Assembly: GCF_003315795.1 (NCBI RefSeq)
Contig: NZ_QMEY01000012.1
Location: forward strand, 186,001-250,000
Length of the DNA stretch: 64,000 nt
Direction: 5' to 3'
DNA from: Spongiactinospora rosea
Lineage (GTDB): Bacteria; Actinomycetota; Actinomycetes; Streptosporangiales; Streptosporangiaceae
The notes under the pieces are model-generated. The model saw nothing but the letters and a program-made list of their open reading frames with translations, was not told the DNA's origin and searched no databases. The translations under genes and the position numbers were made by a program. Positions 9,586 through 18,835 of the stretch are shown here, piece by piece. Numbering within the stretch: position 1 is the first letter of the stretch; each line of letters starts with the position of its first letter.

Positions 9586-10594
9586 TGGCCGGGTCCACCT
9601 TGAAGGTGGTGGCCAGGTCGTCCAGCATGGCGTCGGCGCCGAGCAGGCCCACCGCGCTCATCCAGGTCAGGTCCGGGACCTCGTGCTTCTCCCCCTTGAG
9701 CCGGCCCCACAGCGGGTTACCCTCGAACTTCTGCTTGATCTCGTCGACGGCCGGGTCGGGGTAGACCGCCACGAAGATGTGGTCGGCGTCGAGCTGGGCG
9801 ATGTTCTCCTGGCTGATGTTCACCGCGATCTCGTCGCTGGTGGGCTGGTCGGCGGGACGCGGGAAGCCAACGTCCTTCAGCACCACGCCGGAGTAGGACT
9901 TCTCCACGTACAGGCGCACGGTCGGCTCCCCGGCGAACCGCACGACGGAGACCGTCGGGAGCTTCCCGTCGTTCTTCTCACCGATCGCCTTGCCGATCGC
10001 GGCGGCCCGGTCCTCGTACTGCTTGATCTTGGTGTCGGCCAGGTCCTCCTTGCCGAGGGCCTGGCCCATCAGGCGCAGGTTGTCCTTCCAGATGGCCCCG
10101 GTGGTCTCGCTGAACACCGTGGGCGCGATCTTGGACAGCTTGTCGTACAGCGCCTCGTGGCGGACCTTGGCCGAGACGATCAGGTCCGGCTTGAGCGCGA
10201 TGACCTGCTCCAGGCTCGGGGCCTCCAGGGTGCCCACCGCCTTGGCCGCCGTGCCGTACTTCTGCAGCGCGCCGCCGAGGTAGTCGGGCAGCTTCTCGTC
10301 GATGGCCCGGTAGGTCGTGAACCCGACGACCTCGGTCTCCAGGCTCAGCACGGCATCGACGAAGCTCTGGTCCAGCGCCACCACTCGTTTCGGCTGGGCC
10401 GGAATGGTCGTCTCGCCCATCGCGTGCTTGACCGTGCGCGGGTAGGAGGCCGCCGGGGACACCGGGGACGCCGGGGACTCCGTGGTGGTGGACGCCGGCT
10501 GCGCCGCCTGCGGGGTGCTCGATCCGCATGCCGACAGGCCGGCGCTGAGCACCGCTCCGGCCAGGCACGCGAGCAGGGCGCGCGACACTCTCAT
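9575..10594 (-). CDS. iron-siderophore ABC transporter binding lipoprotein
   Basis: The 339-residue lipoprotein has a signal ending LSAGLSACGSS (lipobox Cys about residue 23), a Pro/Ser/Thr linker, and a FecB/FepB-type two-lobed domain (KRVVALDQSFVDAVLSLETE, LKPDLIVSAKVRHEALYDKL, then DHIFVAVYPD). It would capture a ferric siderophore outside the membrane for the permeases and ATPase encoded divergently. The spacer has a DtxR/IdeR-type iron box, so iron repression is likely. The siderophore itself is not predictable. Confidence 0.92.
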   Translation of the reverse strand: MRVSRALLACLAGAVLSAGLSACGSSTPQAAQPASTTTESPASPVSPAASYPRTVKHAMGETTIPAQPKRVVALDQSFVDAVLSLETEVVGFTTYRAIDEKLPDYLGGALQKYGTAAKAVGTLEAPSLEQVIALKPDLIVSAKVRHEALYDKLSKIAPTVFSETTGAIWKDNLRLMGQALGKEDLADTKIKQYEDRAAAIGKAIGEKNDGKLPTVSVVRFAGEPTVRLYVEKSYSGVVLKDVGFPRPADQPTSDEIAVNISQENIAQLDADHIFVAVYPDPAVDEIKQKFEGNPLWGRLKGEKHEVPDLTWMSAVGLLGADAMLDDLATTFKVDPATTG

Positions 10595-10622
10595 CGGCTG
10601 TTTCCTCCGTAGAACTTAAAAC

Positions 10623-10641
10623 CAAGGTAAGGCTAACCTCA
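10623..10641. promoter_or_regulatory. IdeR/DmdR iron box
   Basis: AAGGTAAGGCTAACCT matches the 19-bp DtxR-family consensus (TTAGGTTAGGCTAACCTAA) through almost the whole core. It lies between the divergent binding-protein and permease genes and would repress both under iron-replete conditions. Confidence 0.85.
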
Positions 10642-10647
10642 TTGAGA

Positions 10648-10666
10648 TTAGCTTTCCCTTACCTGG
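10648..10666. promoter_or_regulatory. second, weaker iron-box-like site
   Basis: TTAGCTTTCCCTTACCTGG keeps both outer parts of the iron-box consensus (TTAG and ACCT) but differs in the centre. It is 25 bp from the first box and closer to the permease operon, so it may be a second site for the same repressor. Confidence 0.5.
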
Positions 10667-10703
10667 CATACTCCATGGGGTCACAGTACGGAGAGGAGCA
10701 CGG

Positions 10704-11756
10704 GTGAGCACCACCGCGCCGCCGTACCGCGCGCGCCCGTCCGCCCCGCTCCACGCCATCCAGCGGCGCCGCACGCTCGTCCTCGGCGCGCTGCTCGCCG
10801 CGCTGGCCGCCGCCGTGCTGCTCAGCGTCACCATCGGGGCCAAGTCCGTGCCACTGGGCGACACCTGGCAGGCGCTCACCGCCCCCACCGGCACGGAGAA
10901 CGACATCGTCATCCGCACCCTGCGGGTGCCACGGACCGCGCTCGGCGTCATCGCCGGGATCGCGCTGGGCGTCGCGGGCGCGCTGATGCAGGGCCACACC
11001 CGCAACCCGCTCGCCGACCCGGGCCTGCTCGGCGTCACCCAGGGCGCGGCGTTCGCCATGGTGGCGGCCATCATGGTGTTCGGCGTGTCCAGCCTGTACG
11101 TCTACATCTGGTTCGGGCTGGCCGGGGCGCTCATCGCCAGCGTCGGGGTGTTCGCGCTCGGCATGGCCGGCGGGCGCGGCGGCCCCACGCCGGTCACGCT
11201 GGCCCTGGCCGGGGCCGCCGTCAGCGCCTTCCTCTACGCGCTCACCTCGGCGATCGTGCTGCTGGACGAGCGGGCCATGGACACCTTCCGGTTCTGGCAG
11301 GCCGGGTCCATCGCCGGGCGGGGCTCCCCGATCGTCTGGCAGGTGCTGCCGTTCGTCGCGGCCGGGCTGATCCTCGCCCTGGCCAACGCGCCCGGCCTGA
11401 ACGCGCTGTCCCTCGGCGAGGACGTCGCCCGCGGCCTCGGCCAGAACGTCACCCGCACCCGCGCCGTCGGCATCGTCGCCATCACGCTGCTGACCGGGGC
11501 GGCGGTGGCCGCCTGCGGGGCGGTCGCGTTCATCGGGCTCATGGTCCCGCACCTGGCCAGGCCGCTGTCCGGCCCCGACCACCGCTGGCTGCTGCCCTAC
11601 GCCGGGCTGATCGGCGCGGCCCTGATGCTGGCGGGCGACGTGCTCGGGCGCGTGCTGGCCTGGCCGGGCGAGCTGGAGGTCGGCGTGGTGCTGGCGCTCG
11701 CCGGCGCACCGTTCTTCGTCGCGCTGGTCCGGCGCAGGAAGCCGGTGCGGCTGTGA
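10704..11756 (+). CDS. iron-siderophore ABC permease, FecCD family (1)
   Basis: A 350-residue permease starting at GTG 10704 behind GGAGAGGAG. It has the FecCD/BtuC pattern of about nine to ten membrane helices, with RVPRTALGVIAGIALGVAGA, GHTRNPLADPGLLGVTQGAA and the coupling region GLMVPHLARPLSGPDHRWLL. It would form a heterodimer with the next permease to import ferric siderophore. Its stop overlaps the next start (GTGA), so the two are translationally coupled. It is divergent from the binding-protein gene and probably iron-regulated. Confidence 0.93.
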   Translation: MSTTAPPYRARPSAPLHAIQRRRTLVLGALLAALAAAVLLSVTIGAKSVPLGDTWQALTAPTGTENDIVIRTLRVPRTALGVIAGIALGVAGALMQGHTRNPLADPGLLGVTQGAAFAMVAAIMVFGVSSLYVYIWFGLAGALIASVGVFALGMAGGRGGPTPVTLALAGAAVSAFLYALTSAIVLLDERAMDTFRFWQAGSIAGRGSPIVWQVLPFVAAGLILALANAPGLNALSLGEDVARGLGQNVTRTRAVGIVAITLLTGAAVAACGAVAFIGLMVPHLARPLSGPDHRWLLPYAGLIGAALMLAGDVLGRVLAWPGELEVGVVLALAGAPFFVALVRRRKPVRL

Positions 11757-12811
11757 CCACGCTGGTGCGGGCCGTACGGCTGGGCGGCGCCTCCTGGCGG
11801 CTGCGCCCACGGGCCGTACTCGTCACCGTCATCGGACTCGCCGCCCTGGCCCTGCTCATGGCCCTGAACATGCGCATGGGCGACCTGGAGATGAGCCTCG
11901 CCGAAGTCGTCGGCGGGATGACCGGGGACGGCCCCGCCAACCTCGTGATCATGGAGCTGCGGCTGCCCCGCGCCCTGACCGGCGCACTGGTCGGCATGGC
12001 CCTCGGCATGGCGGGCGCGATCACCCAGGCCATCGCCCGCAACCCGCTGGCCAGCCCCGACATCCTGGGCGTCACCACCGGCGCGAGCGTCACCGTGGTC
12101 GCCGTCATGGTGTCCACCGGCTCGATGTACGGCGGGGTGAGCGGCGCGCTGGCCGGCGTGGGCGTCCCCGTCGTGGCCCTGGCCGGCGGCCTGCTCGGCG
12201 GGCTCGCCGTCTACCTGCTGGCCTGGCGCGGCGGACTGGACGGCTACCGGCTGGTACTGGTCGGCATCGGCGTGTCGGCCGTGTTCACCAACGTGAAGTA
12301 CTGGCTGTTGACCATCGGCGACGTCAACGACAGCACCCGGGCCATGACCTGGATCAGCGGCTCGCTGCACGGACGCGGCTGGGAGCACGTCGCGCCGGTG
12401 GGGCTGGCGCTGGCCGTACTGCTGCCCGCCGCGCTGTTCGGCGGGCGGTCACTGGCCGCGCTGCGGTTCGGCGACGACACCGTCACCGGTCTCGGCGTAC
12501 GGACCAACCTGGCCAGAAGCCTGATGATCCTCGTCGCGGTGCTGCTCGCCGCCGTCGCCACGGCCTCCGCGGGACCGATCTCGTTCGTCGCGCTCCCGGC
12601 CCCGCAGATCGCGCTGCGCCTCGCCGGAGTGGCCCATCCGCCGCTGGTGGTCTCCGCCGTCGTGGGCGGTGTGCTGACCACGGGCGCCGACCTCGTGGCC
12701 AGGACCATCTTCGCGCCCATCGAGCTCCCCGTCGGCGTCGTCACCGCGGTCCTCGGCGCGCCGTACCTCGTCTACCTGCTCATCCGCGCACGCCGGGAGG
12801 CCCGCACATGA
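11753..12811 (+). CDS. iron-siderophore ABC permease, FecCD family (2)
   Basis: A 352-residue permease beginning with a GTG that overlaps the previous stop. It shows RLPRALTGALVGMALGMAGA, AIARNPLASPDILGVTTGAS and the FecCD-type C-terminal part SFVALPAPQIALRLAG. The consensus coupling segment usually reads FVGLIVPHIAR; here it reads FVALPAPQIAL, as in FecD/FepG-type partners. It forms the second half of the membrane channel. Its last codons overlap the ATPase start by 4 bp. Confidence 0.93.
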   Translation: MTTLVRAVRLGGASWRLRPRAVLVTVIGLAALALLMALNMRMGDLEMSLAEVVGGMTGDGPANLVIMELRLPRALTGALVGMALGMAGAITQAIARNPLASPDILGVTTGASVTVVAVMVSTGSMYGGVSGALAGVGVPVVALAGGLLGGLAVYLLAWRGGLDGYRLVLVGIGVSAVFTNVKYWLLTIGDVNDSTRAMTWISGSLHGRGWEHVAPVGLALAVLLPAALFGGRSLAALRFGDDTVTGLGVRTNLARSLMILVAVLLAAVATASAGPISFVALPAPQIALRLAGVAHPPLVVSAVVGGVLTTGADLVARTIFAPIELPVGVVTAVLGAPYLVYLLIRARREART

Positions 12812-13611
12812 GACTTCAGGCCGTGGGCGTGCGCCTCGGGTACGGCGAGCGGATCGTCGTGGACGGGCTCGACCTCGGCGTCGAGCCCGGCACCATCACC
12901 GCGATCATCGGACCGAACGGCTGCGGCAAGTCCACCCTGCTGCGCGCCCTCGGCCGGCTGCTGCGGCCGACCGGCGGCGAGGTACTGCTGGACGGCAAGC
13001 GGATCGACAAGATCCCCAGCAAGGAGGTCGCCAAGGTCCTGGGGGTGCTCCCGCAGGCCCCGACCGCGCCCGAGGGGCTGACCGTCGCCGACCTCGTGGC
13101 CAGGGGACGCCATCCGCACCAGAGCTGGTACCGCCAGTGGTCGTCCGACGACGAGGCCGCCATCCAGGAGGCGCTGTCCATGACCGGCCTGCTGGACCTC
13201 GCCGAACGCCCGCTGGACGAGCTGTCCGGCGGCCAGCGGCAGCGCGCCTGGATCTCCATGGCCCTGGCCCAGGGCACCGACCTGCTGCTCCTGGACGAGC
13301 CGACCACGTTCCTCGACCTCGCCCACCAGGTCGAGGTGCTCGAACTGGTCCGCCGCCTGCACAGCGACGCCCGGCGGACCATCGTCATGGTGCTGCACGA
13401 CCTCAACCTGGCCGCCCGCTACGCCGACCGGCTGGTCGCGATGCGCGACGGCCGGATCGTCGCCGCGGGCGTGCCGCACGACGTGCTCACCGAACAGATG
13501 CTGCTGCGGGTCTTCGAGCTGGACGCCAAGGTCATCGCCGACCCGGTGGCCGGTACGCCGCTGGTGGTGCCGATCGGCACCAGGCACGGCGCGCCGTCAG
13601 TCGCCCAGTAG
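12808..13611 (+). CDS. iron-siderophore ABC ATPase, FecE/FepC family
   Basis: A 267-residue ABC ATPase with Walker A GPNGCGKSTLLRAL, Q loop GVLPQAPTAPEG, signature LSGGQRQRAWISMALAQ, Walker B LLLLDEPTTFLDLAHQ and the switch His in VLHDLNLAARYADRLVAM. It powers the two FecCD permeases. The ATG overlaps the upstream stop (ATGA). Its 3' end overlaps the convergent ftsY stop region by 15 bp. Confidence 0.95.
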   Translation: MRLQAVGVRLGYGERIVVDGLDLGVEPGTITAIIGPNGCGKSTLLRALGRLLRPTGGEVLLDGKRIDKIPSKEVAKVLGVLPQAPTAPEGLTVADLVARGRHPHQSWYRQWSSDDEAAIQEALSMTGLLDLAERPLDELSGGQRQRAWISMALAQGTDLLLLDEPTTFLDLAHQVEVLELVRRLHSDARRTIVMVLHDLNLAARYADRLVAMRDGRIVAAGVPHDVLTEQMLLRVFELDAKVIADPVAGTPLVVPIGTRHGAPSVAQ

Positions 13612-14775
13612 GGCGTCCACGAAGACCTCGGGGTCGAACGGCGCCAGGTCGTCGGCCCCCTCGCCGAGACCGACCAGCTTGACCGGCACGCCCAGCTCAC
13701 GCTGCACGGAGATGACGATGCCGCCCTTGGCGGTGCCGTCCAGCTTGGTCAGCGCGATGCCGGTGACCGCCACGGCCTCGGCGAACACCTGGGCCTGGCG
13801 CATGCCGTTCTGGCCGGTGGTGGCGTCCAGCACCAGCAGGACCTCATCGACCGTGGCCTTCTTCTCGATGACCCGCTTGACCTTGCCCAGCTCGTCCATC
13901 AGGCCGGTCTTGGTGTGCAGGCGGCCGGCGGTGTCGACGATCACGACGTCGGCCTTGTCGGTGATGCCCTTGTCGGTCGCGTCGAAGGCGACGGACGCGG
14001 GGTCGCCGCCCTCGGGGCCGCGCACCACTTCCGCGCCGACCCGCTCGCCCCAGGTCTGCAACTGGTCGGCGGCGGCGGCGCGGAAGGTGTCGGCCGCGCC
14101 GAGCACGACCTTCTTGCCGTCGCCGATCAGCGCGCGGGCCAGCTTGCCGGTGGTGGTGGTCTTGCCGGTGCCGTTCACGCCGACCACGAGGACGACGGCG
14201 GGGCGCTCACCGTGCGGCGCGGTGTGCAGAGTGCGGTCCATGTCGGGGCCGACCTGGGCCAGCAACTGCTCCCGCAGCAGGCCCCTGGCCTCCTCGTGGG
14301 TACGGGTGCCGAGCACCTTGACCTTGGTGCGCAGCTCCTCGACCATCGCCCGCGACGGGCTCACGCCGACGTCGGCGGTGATCAGGGTGTCCTCGATCTC
14401 GTCCCACGCGTCGTCGTCGAGCCGGTCCCGGGACAGCAGCTCCAGCAGGCCCTTGCCGAGCGCGTTCTGGGAGCGGGCGAGGCGGGCGCGCAGCCGCACC
14501 ATCCGCCCGGCGGACGGCGGCGGCACCTCCACCTCGGGCTTGACCGGCGGCGGCACCACGACGGGCGGCGCGGGCGGCGGCACCGTGGTGGTGGCCCCTT
14601 CCCCCTCCTCCCGGGCGGGCGGCCTGGCCGCCTCCTCCCGCTTCTCCTCCACCGGAGGCTTGGGAGGGGCCGGGGGAACACCCTTGCCCCCGGGCCGGAA
14701 CAGCAGGAAGAGACCGCCGGCCGCCAATAGGGCGACGACGACCACGATCACGATGATGCCGAGGTAACCGTCCAC
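13597..14775 (-). CDS. ftsY: signal recognition particle receptor FtsY
   Basis: A 392-residue SRP GTPase. The N-terminus is a membrane segment (LGIIVIVVVVALLAAGGLFL) followed by a long Pro/Glu-rich acidic linker, as in actinobacterial FtsY. The NG domain begins near residue 100: the P loop is GVNGTGKTTTTGKLA, DTFRAAAADQL is the G2-like box, DTAGRL is G3, TKLDGTAKGG is G4, and the end is LVGLGEGADDLAPFDPEVFV. It docks SRP-ribosome complexes at the membrane translocon. It lies downstream of smc on the same strand with a 256-bp gap. Confidence 0.97.
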   Translation of the reverse strand: MDGYLGIIVIVVVVALLAAGGLFLLFRPGGKGVPPAPPKPPVEEKREEAARPPAREEGEGATTTVPPPAPPVVVPPPVKPEVEVPPPSAGRMVRLRARLARSQNALGKGLLELLSRDRLDDDAWDEIEDTLITADVGVSPSRAMVEELRTKVKVLGTRTHEEARGLLREQLLAQVGPDMDRTLHTAPHGERPAVVLVVGVNGTGKTTTTGKLARALIGDGKKVVLGAADTFRAAAADQLQTWGERVGAEVVRGPEGGDPASVAFDATDKGITDKADVVIVDTAGRLHTKTGLMDELGKVKRVIEKKATVDEVLLVLDATTGQNGMRQAQVFAEAVAVTGIALTKLDGTAKGGIVISVQRELGVPVKLVGLGEGADDLAPFDPEVFVDALLGD

Positions 14776-14807
14776 GCCGCCAGTTTTCCATGTTTGTTGT
14801 GTTGATG

Positions 14808-15002
14808 GCGCTCGCTCCGCTCGCGCGGGGCCCGGGCGCCCTCAAGGTCGCGCCCTCCGCTCCTCGCTCAGTCGTTCGTCCCTCACTCCATCGCTCGTCG
14901 CTGCGGACACGACCGCGCCCGGGCCGTGCGTGGTGGCGGCAGGTGCGTCACTTGGAAGTGCACATGGCGCTCGCTGTGTTTATGCGCTCGCTTCGCTCGC
15001 GC
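14808..15002. repeat. two copies of a 19-bp hairpin-like repeat
   Basis: GCGCTCGCTCCGCTCGCGC (14808-14826) and GCGCTCGCTTCGCTCGCGC (14984-15002) differ at one base. A third partial copy, atgGCGCTCGCT, lies near 14964. The unit is partly self-complementary (GCG...CGC arms). The ftsY-smc spacer that holds them shows no credible gene. Confidence 0.6.
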
Positions 15003-15031
15003 AATACCTTGCCCTCGTGGGGCGAGGGCGA

Positions 15032-18000
15032 TCAAACACGTTCGCGTAGGCGTTGGCTGACGACCTGGGTCACTCCGTCGCCGCGCATGGAGACGCCGTA
15101 GAGGGCGTCGGCGATCTCCATCGTCCGCTTTTGGTGGGTGATGACGATGAGTTGTGAACTTTGTCGCAATTCTTCGAACAGCGTCAGCAGGCGCTGTGTG
15201 TTCGTGTCGTCCAGGGCCGCCTCGACCTCGTCCATCACGTAGAACGGCGACGGCCTCGCCTTGAAGATGGAGATCAGGAAGGCCACGGCCGTGAGGGAGC
15301 GTTCGCCGCCCGAGAGCAGGGACAGGCGCTTGACCTTCTTGCCCGGGGGCCGGGCCTCGACCTCGACGCCCGTGGTGAGCATGTCGCCGGGGTCGGTGAG
15401 CAGCAGCCGCCCCTCACCCCCCGGGAAGACCCTGGAGAAGATCGTCTCGAACTCCCGGGCGACGTCCTCATAGGCGGCGGCGAAGACCTGTTCGACCCGT
15501 TCGTCCACTTCTTTGACCACGAGCATGAGGTCGCGCCTGGTCTTCTTGAGGTCTTCGAGCTGCGAGGTCAGGAACGCGTGGCGCTCCTCCAAGGCGGCGA
15601 ACTCCTCCAGGGCCAGCGGGTTGACCTTCCCGAGCTGGGCCATCTGGCGTTCGGCGACCTTGGCCCGCTTCTCTTGCTCCTCGCGCACGTACGGGACCGG
15701 TTCGGGGTCGGCGGGCACCGGTACGTCAGGGCCGTACTCCGCGACCAGCGAGTCCGGCTCCACGCCGAACTCCTCCATCGAGCGTTCCTGCATCCGCTCC
15801 AGCCGCAGCCGCTGCTCGGTGCGGGCGACCTCGCTACCGTGCGCGCGGTTGACCAGTTTGTCCAGTTCGCCGCCCAGTTCCCTGACGCGGACGCGGACCG
15901 CCTTCAGCTCGGCGTCGATCTGGCCCCTGGCCAGCTCGGCCTCGTCGCGCTCGGCCGCCGCCAGCGCGATGGACGACTCCAGCGCCGCCAGCGCCCGTTC
16001 CGCGCCCTCCACCACGGATTGCGCCACCGCTGCCTGACGTCTGCGGCGGGCGCGTTCGGCGGCGGCGGAGGCGCGTTCGGCGCGCTCGCGTTCGGCGGCG
16101 TTCAGCAGTGCGTCGGCGCGGCCCGCGATCCCGGAGACGCGTTCCTCGGCCGTGCGCACGGTCAGGCGGGTCTCCATCTCGGCCTGCCTGGCGACCTCGC
16201 AGGTCGCGGCCAGCTCGTCGCGGATCTCGGTGGTGGGCTCGGCCTCAAGCTCCTCCCCCGCCTCGGCCTCGGCCAGCCGTTCCGCAAGCTCGGCCAGGCC
16301 CGCCGCCTCGCGGTCGCGGGCCTCCTCGGCGGCGCGTACGCCGCCCGCCAGGCGGGCGCACTCCGCCCGCGCGGCCTCGGCCGCGGCGGCGAGCTGGGCC
16401 AGCTTGCTGGCCGCCGCGGCGGCCAGCCGGTCGGACTCGCGCTGCCTGGCGCGTACCGCGTCCAGCGCCGCCTGGGCGGCGCTCAGCCCGCCCTGCGCGC
16501 CGGTCACGCCCGCCTGGGCCTCGGCCACACGGCCCTCGGCGGCCTCGACCGCGCCCTGCGCCTCCCGCTCGGCGGCGACCGCCGCCGCGAGGTCGTCCGC
16601 GGTGGTCTCGGCGGTCGCGACCGCCCGCGCGAGGTCGGCGACCGCCTCGTCCAGCACCGCGCGCACCTGGAGCGCCGAGTTGCCCTGCGCCGATCCGCCC
16701 GCCGCCAGGTGCGCGCCGACCAGGTCACCGTCACGGGTCACCGCGCGCAGCCCTGGATGGGCCTGTACGAGCGCCTGAGCGGCCGGGAGGTCCGCTACCA
16801 CGACCACGTCGCCGAGCAGGCCCGACAGCGCCCCGTGCAGCGTGTCAGGCGCGCTGACCAGGTCCAGCGCCCACTCCCCCGCCACCCCGGGACGTCGCCC
16901 GTCGGCCGCCGGGGCCGCGATGACCAGCGTGGACCGGCCTTCGTCACCGGATCGCAGGTACGCGAGGGCGTCGATCGCCTCCGTCAGGGAGGCCAGGGCC
17001 ACCGCGTCGGCGGCCGGGCCGAGCGCCGCGGCGATGGCGGCCTCCGCGCCCTGCCGTACGGTCATGACCGCGGCCAGCGGGCCGAGCACGCCGGGCAGAC
17101 CGGCGGACAGCAACGCGCCCGCGCCGTCGGCCGCCTGGGAAATACCCAGCTCAAGGGCGTCGCGGCGGGCCTGGAGCGCGGCGATGGCGCGCTGCGCCTC
17201 CTGGTCGGTGCCACGCGCGGCGGCGACCGCCGACCGGGCCTCGGCCAGTGCCCCGCGCGGACCCTCCAGCCCGCGCCTGGCCGCCGTCACGCCCTCCTGG
17301 GCGGCCTCGACCGCCTCCCTGGCGGCCTCCACCCCGGCGACGGCGATCTCGATCTCCTCGGCGAGCCGGGGGTCGGCGGCGGGCCGGGCGCTCTGCTCCG
17401 TGTCGTGGCCGGCCTGGGCGAGCGCGGCGCGTTCCTCGGCCTCGGCGAGCCCTTGGGTCAGCCGTCCGATCTCGTCGTGCGCCGCCGCGACCCTGCTGCG
17501 CACCGCGCCGACCTGCCCGCGCAGCCTGGCCAGCGCCTCACGCCGGTCGGCCGCCGCGCGGGCCGCCATGGCCAGCCTGCGCTCCTCGGTGGCCAGCGCG
17601 CCCTCCGCCGCCTGGCGGCGCGACACCGCGGCCTCAAGGGCCGCCTGGGCGGTCTCCAGCTCCTCGCCCAGCTCCAGCTCCTGGGCGCGGACCTCGGCGG
17701 CCTCCCGCTCGTAGTCCTCCGGGTCGCGGCCCCTGCGGTCGATCGCGGCGGCGTCGGCGGCGTTCCTGTGCCGCTCGGCGGCCAGTCCGGAAAGGCCGCG
17801 CAGCCGGTCCTTCAGCGAGGACAGCGCGAAGAAGGTCTCCTGGGCGGCCCGCAGCCGCGGCTGCGCGGACTGCTCCGCGGCCTCCAGCTCGCTCTCCTGG
17901 AGCTGGCCCTGGGCCAGCTCGGTCTCCACCTGGGCGCGCCTGGTCTGTACCGCGGCCTCGTCGGCCGCCTCCCTGCGCAGGATCTCGCGGAGCGTCAGCA

Positions 18001-18712
18001 CGTCGTCGGCGAGCAGCCGCAACCGGGCGTCGCGCAGGTCGGCCTGGATGACCGCGGCCTTCCTGGCGATCTCCGCCTGGCGGCCGAGCGGCTTGAGCTG
18101 GCGGCGCAGCTCGGTGGCGAGGTCCTGGACGCGGGTCAGGTTGGCCTGCATCGCGTCCAGCTTGCGCAGCGCCTTCTCCTTGCGCTTGCGGTGCTTGAGC
18201 ACGCCCGCGGCCTCTTCGATGAAGGCCCGGCGGTCCTCAGGACCGGCGTGCAGCACGGCGTCGAGCTGCCCCTGCCCGACGATGACGTGCATCTCGCGGC
18301 CGATGCCGGAGTCGGACAGCAGCTCCTGGATGTCGAGGAGGCGGCAGGTGTCGCCGTTGATGGCGTACTCGCTCTGGCCGGACCTGAACATCAGCCGGCT
18401 GATGGTGACCTCGGTGTAGTCGATCGGCAGCGCGCCGTCGGTGTTGTCGATGGTCAGCGTGACCTCGGCGCGGCCGAGGGGGGCGCGCGAGGAGGTGCCG
18501 GCGAAGATGACGTCTTCCATCTTGCCACCGCGCAGCGACTTGGCGCTGTGCTCGCCCATCACCCAGGCCAGCGCGTCGACCACATTGGACTTGCCGGAGC
18601 CGTTGGGGCCCACCACGCAGGTGATGCCGGGCTCGAACCGCAGGGCGGTGGCAGAGGCGAAGGATTTGAAACCGCGCAGGGTGAGGGTCTTCAGATACAC
18701 GGATCCGGTCAT
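15032..18712 (-). CDS. smc: chromosome segregation ATPase SMC
   Basis: A 1,226-residue SMC, slightly longer than the usual 1,150-1,200. The N-terminal ATPase half has Walker A GPNGSGKSNVVDAL. Two very long Ala/Glu/Arg-rich coiled coils flank a hinge around residues 500-680, and the C-terminal half has the signature LSLLSGGERSLTA and Walker B FYVMDEVEAALDD. With ScpA/ScpB it condenses and segregates the chromosome. ATG 18712 is very close to GGGAGGG; GTG 18700 (VYLKTLTLRGFKSF) matches the N-terminus usual in relatives and may be the true start. It belongs to the conserved mutM-acyP-smc-ftsY neighbourhood. Confidence 0.96.
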   Translation of the reverse strand: MTGSVYLKTLTLRGFKSFASATALRFEPGITCVVGPNGSGKSNVVDALAWVMGEHSAKSLRGGKMEDVIFAGTSSRAPLGRAEVTLTIDNTDGALPIDYTEVTISRLMFRSGQSEYAINGDTCRLLDIQELLSDSGIGREMHVIVGQGQLDAVLHAGPEDRRAFIEEAAGVLKHRKRKEKALRKLDAMQANLTRVQDLATELRRQLKPLGRQAEIARKAAVIQADLRDARLRLLADDVLTLREILRREAADEAAVQTRRAQVETELAQGQLQESELEAAEQSAQPRLRAAQETFFALSSLKDRLRGLSGLAAERHRNAADAAAIDRRGRDPEDYEREAAEVRAQELELGEELETAQAALEAAVSRRQAAEGALATEERRLAMAARAAADRREALARLRGQVGAVRSRVAAAHDEIGRLTQGLAEAEERAALAQAGHDTEQSARPAADPRLAEEIEIAVAGVEAAREAVEAAQEGVTAARRGLEGPRGALAEARSAVAAARGTDQEAQRAIAALQARRDALELGISQAADGAGALLSAGLPGVLGPLAAVMTVRQGAEAAIAAALGPAADAVALASLTEAIDALAYLRSGDEGRSTLVIAAPAADGRRPGVAGEWALDLVSAPDTLHGALSGLLGDVVVVADLPAAQALVQAHPGLRAVTRDGDLVGAHLAAGGSAQGNSALQVRAVLDEAVADLARAVATAETTADDLAAAVAAEREAQGAVEAAEGRVAEAQAGVTGAQGGLSAAQAALDAVRARQRESDRLAAAAASKLAQLAAAAEAARAECARLAGGVRAAEEARDREAAGLAELAERLAEAEAGEELEAEPTTEIRDELAATCEVARQAEMETRLTVRTAEERVSGIAGRADALLNAAERERAERASAAAERARRRRQAAVAQSVVEGAERALAALESSIALAAAERDEAELARGQIDAELKAVRVRVRELGGELDKLVNRAHGSEVARTEQRLRLERMQERSMEEFGVEPDSLVAEYGPDVPVPADPEPVPYVREEQEKRAKVAERQMAQLGKVNPLALEEFAALEERHAFLTSQLEDLKKTRRDLMLVVKEVDERVEQVFAAAYEDVAREFETIFSRVFPGGEGRLLLTDPGDMLTTGVEVEARPPGKKVKRLSLLSGGERSLTAVAFLISIFKARPSPFYVMDEVEAALDDTNTQRLLTLFEELRQSSQLIVITHQKRTMEIADALYGVSMRGDGVTQVVSQRLRERV

Positions 18713-18781
18713 CCCTCCCTTGACAGGCGACGGCTAGCGGGAAAGCCTACCGCCCTCCTGCCTCAGGGGCCGGAAATGACG

Positions 18782-18806
18782 AGGGACGCCTCCCCGAGGC
18801 GTCCCT
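18782..18806 (-). terminator. strong hairpin after the coiled-coil gene
   Basis: AGGGACGCCTC (18782-18792) and GAGGCGTCCCT (18796-18806) form a perfect 11-bp stem with a CCC loop. It lies just downstream of the small coiled-coil gene and upstream of smc. There is no T tract, so termination is inferred from stem strength. Confidence 0.6.
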
Positions 18807-18835
18807 GTGCGGATTCTCGTGATGACCCGGCCCTC

